From Pohlia nutans (taxonomy: Eukaryota > Streptophyta > Bryopsida > Bryales > Mniaceae), in NCBI GenBank assembly GCA_022496805.1, contig CM040100.1:24519009-24583008 (forward strand): DNA of 64,000 nt, given 5' to 3'. Positions 60,564 through 64,000 of the stretch are shown here, in pieces; position 1 is the stretch's first letter; every line of letters begins with the position of its first letter. Under the pieces are notes generated by a model. That model searched no databases and was not told the DNA's origin. It worked only from the letters and a program-made list of their open reading frames with translations. The position numbers were made by a program, and so were the translations under genes.

Positions 60564-61136
60564 CCCCTAAAGGATCGTAAGGCCCCCATGCGGCTTTTAG
60601 AACTACAAAGTGAGAAAATTCCGGTTCTTGGGCTTTGAATTGTAGGATGAGCAACAAAGAGATCCTGGATCTTTTTGAGAGCCAAATTTGTAGGTACTTC
60701 TTGATCGGAAATTCATCAAGTGAGCGATTTTTGGTGATTTTTTTGAGTTGCACAGTGGATATCTAGGCGTCACTTCAAACCCTCATATCTTTCTCTTTAC
60801 ACCTCCAAATTCCTTGAAATTTTTTTCACATGTTTTAAATGATGATTTCTACTCACAATAAAACTTTCAGAATTTTTGGAGCACTTTTGAACAATCCGAT
60901 TTCAGCATGTGTACAAAATACCCCAAACAAGTTCCATCAATCTTTTCAACGGTGGCATTTTTCAAAAATTGTGCGATTTTGTTGATATTTTTTTCATAAA
61001 AAAGCTACGTAAATCTTCTTTAGTTTCAACGGTGCCGATCGTCAGAATTACCCCACACTAATAAGGCATTGAGCTTGCTACAAGAGCTAGTCAAGAAAAC
61101 GAGAGCTAAGCTCAACACCCCCCGGTCCTTTAGGGG
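60564..61136. mobile_element. TTAA-type element nested in the CACTA element (573 bp)
   Basis: The left end CCCCTAAAGGATCG follows TTTA; the right end CGGTCCTTTAGGGG precedes TTAA (61137-61140). Inverted ends of about 14 bp. Confidence 0.7.
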
Positions 61137-62105
61137 TTAAATTGTAAATGATTAAGTTAAAAAAACTTTCAAAGTACATAGAACTTCAACCATGGAGTTT
61201 TAAATGTTGCCCAAATGAGGGTGTTTTAAATGTTTTAAGTGTTTTGAGAGTCATAATTTTGTGCTTTGATGTTTTTCAACTTTGGGGATTATGTTGACAA
61301 TCTTGTTTAGAGTTTGTATAAAGAATTTAAAACCAATTGGATCTATTTGTCATGGGTGCCCGAAATTACCCAAAACTCAAAAAAATCACCTTTTGAAAAA
61401 TAACTTTTTAATTGCAACTTGAATTGATCAAAAAAATTCTAGGCATTAACTTAATAGTGAAACACAAGTTTATTAAAAAATTCACATCTTTTACAATAAT
61501 TGTATTCAACAAATATTGTATCAAAAAGGACTTACTCAAAAGTAGAAAATGGTTTGAAATCATGACTCATGGTTTCGAGAGTTAATTAATTATTTGGCAT
61601 CAATATACCAACCTTGCCCTACTGCTATAGTATAATAACATTCCAAAATCTTATAAACATACAAAGTCGAGTCCATAAATTGCAAAAGATTCCAAATATT
61701 CCTGAAATATTTCAATGGATTTCAAAAGATTCCAAAAGATTCCTACAAGATTCCTACAAGAATCTAGATTCACTAAAATTCTGTTGATTTGGTCATCGCA
61801 CTATTCAAATCAACAGAAAGTAGGTAGCAAACTGTTGATTTTTACAAAAAGTTTACAAATCAGTGAAGTCGGTCATTGGAGTGCCTGAAACAACAAAAAT
61901 CAGTTGATTTTCTGTTGATTTGGTCACGATTTTCTAGTAGTGCACACAAGATTCCAAAAAAATTAGTAATTTTTAGTAAATTTTTGGAATCCTCGTCATG
62001 CAAAAATTCTCCATTTTCGGTCTTCCACCTCCCTGCTTTTAAAAAACTCTAGTGCACGCCTTGAGGGCATTAACCGTTTTTGGTTTTCCTACCTTATGGC
62101 CGTTC

Positions 62106-63715
62106 AAGTCGAGAGGCCCTGGGATTGAGTGGCCAAACTTTGTTGAGAGTCCAAAGAAATGGGCTGAAAATAGGCAATAAAATATAGTTTTGATTTTTTT
62201 ATGAAAAAAACCGACGGCCTCCCGACCATAGTTTAGGTTTCCATTCTTGTTCGACCCAAACTTCCTTCGAGAGTCCATCGCCTTGGTCAAAAAGTGCTGC
62301 CATGTAGGCATTTTGGAGGGTGACGGCCTTTGGACTTTGGCCTCTAATGTGAAGGGTCGAGAGGCCGAATTCTTGATTTCTTGCAATCCAATTGATGGAA
62401 ACTGACGGCCTCTGGACCTTCTGCCATAGTGTGAAACAACCCTCAACTGAAGAACCAAGAGAATATTGATTACATAACATTCTTTAGCTAGTATTGCAAC
62501 ACATCCTTTTGCTTGTGTAGTGAATCAGCATTTGAATAGGGAATTGATAATGTGGAACATGCAGAAACTATTAAAAAAAACATAAATTTGTTGAGCTATC
62601 AAACCATCTTTAGTTGCCCAAAGATGGCTTTAATTCTCCAGAAGATTACAATTTATGCAACTATTATAACATAGATTGGAATGGTGATTTCCAAAGATGA
62701 ACAATGGGGCTGCTACAGAATGTTATGTACTAAAGACTCTTCTTGTACTTATGTATGGAAAAACACAAAAAAACGAAAAAAGAAGAAGATATAAGTCATA
62801 AGGTTCTTTAGCCCTTGCCAAGGTTCACCCTTTTGTTCTCATTACATGAAAGATAAAACATTCAAAACATGTGATTCTTGAGGTGGGGCTACTATGGACA
62901 TCTAACTCTTCGCCATCATGCTTTAACAAAAGAATTACATGGCATATCCAATATTCCAGAATATGCTACAGTAATTCTCGTGCAACGATTCTTATTTCTA
63001 GGTACTTACGAGGGCTAAAGAACCTCATGGTAGATTCTCCAAATTTCAAAATTTATACAATTCCAGGGTGCAACTAAAGGTAGAATGACCTATAACTATC
63101 CACACTATTATGGGGAGTTATTTTGGTGCCATCAACAATTATTGTCACTTAAGGAACCTAAAATCAATCACTTGTAATTTAATTGGGGGCTTTTACAAGT
63201 GAGTGGAATTGGGGCTTATAGTTCATGATACTTTCTGTGTCATAAGAAAACATCACCTATATGTCACAAGTGGAGCATGTGTGACTATCTTTTTTACTAT
63301 CAAATTTTATATAGATTACATTTTATTTGAAAAAATATATGTTTTTTCAATTTTTATTAATGAATTTAGTTCATGTCATAGTTGGAGTGAACAAGCTGAG
63401 AAGCTAAAACAAGGGCTCCAAAACACACAAAATGGTGGTGTTCAAAATGGTCAAAACCAAAAAACTGTCCCAATTCTCTATTTGGTGGGGGCCCTTAAAC
63501 ATCTACCTTAGCCCTTCGGGCTTGGTTTTCTCATTTTTCAAACTACTTTGACAATAAATTGTTAATAATGGATAATTTTTTTAAGGAATTATCTTTTTCA
63601 GGTATCATCCATGACAAGAAAAATATGTACCTACATTTTTAGAATGTAAATTACTTTTACATTTTGAAGTTGAAACTCAAAAACATTCATTCCTTTCTAA
63701 ATTAGGAAATGACGT
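62106..63715. other. Intergenic; GGCCTCT-rich inverted words, no gene
   Basis: Between 62100 and 62440 the words GAGAGGCC, GGCCTCT and GACGGCCT recur in both orientations, similar to the GGCC-type MITEs. The rest shows nothing. Confidence 0.4.
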
Positions 63716-63740
63716 TTAACCCTTTGATGTGCCTATATCC
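63716..63740 (+). mobile_element. TTAA-type left end, element runs on or out
   Basis: TTAA (63716-63719) is followed by CCCTTTGATGTGCC. No matching right end occurs before the window end, unless it is degenerate. Confidence 0.4.
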
Positions 63741-63931
63741 ATAAAATGGATGGCAAATAGATTGCAACCTTTGTCTTGACTACATCTTGTACATTTTTCC
63801 ATCCATTCAAATTTCTCTTGGTTCTTGTGCTAGTTGACTATCATTTGTACGGTATGTATATATGTAACTTGTTGGTGAAGAGCTGAGGCGAGGTTAGGGG
63901 AACGGGAATTTAGATGAACAGGTACAATTCA

Positions 63932-64000
63932 ATGGCGCAGCGGCTGCAATTATCTTACGTACTGGTGGGGTTGAGCGTGTGGATGATGTGGAGTGGGAAG
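63932..64000 (+). CDS. Probable 5' end of a gene with hydrophobic N-terminus (partial)
   Basis: The ATG at 63932 (context TTCAATGG) opens 23 codons to the window end: MAQRLQLSYVLVGLSVWMMW, then SGK. A basic start followed by about 14 hydrophobic residues fits a signal peptide or signal anchor. The sequence becomes richer in G from 63880, as at other gene starts in this window. It is too short for any family call. Confidence 0.4.
   Translation, partial: MAQRLQLSYVLVGLSVWMMWSGK

Larger units (their letters stand above)
59819..61942. mobile_element. Non-autonomous CACTA element (2.1 kb) with 3-bp target duplication
   Basis: The ends CACTACTAGAAAATTCAG and GATTTTCTAGTAGTG are inverted. It is flanked by CAC at 59816-59818 and 61943-61945. 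CTGTTGATTTGGTC-like subterminal words occur at both ends, as in the 171-bp MITE at 17578. No transposase is present. It contains a long inverted repeat, a tRNA-like segment and a TTAA element. Confidence 0.92.
59541..62105. mobile_element. Outer TIR element, host of nested insertions
   Basis: GGTAGGAAAACCAAAAACGG at 59560-59579 is matched inversely by CCGTTTTTGGTTTTCCTACC around 62072-62093; the flanking GGGCCGCTTCACATTAA and TTATGGCCGTT extend the ends. Most of its length is the CACTA element at 59819-61942. Confidence 0.6.

Overview
The window is nuclear DNA of a land plant. It has spliced genes with GT..AG introns, a phenylalanine ammonia-lyase gene, a thylakoid-lumen TL29/APX4 gene with a twin-arginine lumen signal, TTTAGGG-type telomere-like runs inside introns, and many non-autonomous DNA transposons. 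Base composition is AT-rich between genes and clearly richer in GC inside exons. The lineage cannot be fixed from sequence alone. Low gene density and a PAL gene with a second intron would fit an early-diverging (non-flowering) land plant, but that is inference.

Layout. 1-2.7 kb: the 3' end of an unrecognised plus-strand gene converges on an MsrA gene. 3-19 kb: a transposon-rich stretch with nested MITEs and a 4.3-kb element carrying a decayed CENP-B/pogo-type transposase. 19.2-26.8 kb: TL29/APX4 (plus, 11 exons) converges on PAL (minus, 3 exons). 27-39 kb: no recognisable gene, but several inverted-repeat elements and simple repeats. 39.1-50.4 kb: a minus-strand gene island with an armadillo-repeat protein, two adjacent pterin-carbinolamine-dehydratase-like genes (one possibly running into a HARE-HTH-like exon), an unrecognised small protein, and an unrecognised 9-exon-scale gene with a C-terminal membrane segment, modelled here with eight exons. 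50.5-63.7 kb: transposon-rich sequence with nested insertions. The last 69 bases look like the first codons of a new plus-strand gene with a hydrophobic N-terminus.

The main pattern beyond the genes is a dispersed family of elements. Their ends read CCCYTAAA and almost all sit at TTAA. At least nine ends or pairs occur here. One TTAA-bounded interval, 12942-17199, encloses the only transposase in the window, so it is a candidate source element. In two copies of one host repeat, a 578-bp TTAA element and a 171-bp CACTA MITE are each present in one copy and absent from the other, so both insertions have a related empty site inside this window.

The recognised genes do not form one pathway. MsrA repairs oxidised methionine, TL29 sits in the thylakoid lumen, and PAL opens phenylpropanoid metabolism. 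Exon limits below come from joining reading frames at GT/AG sites with matching phase and have not been tested against transcripts.
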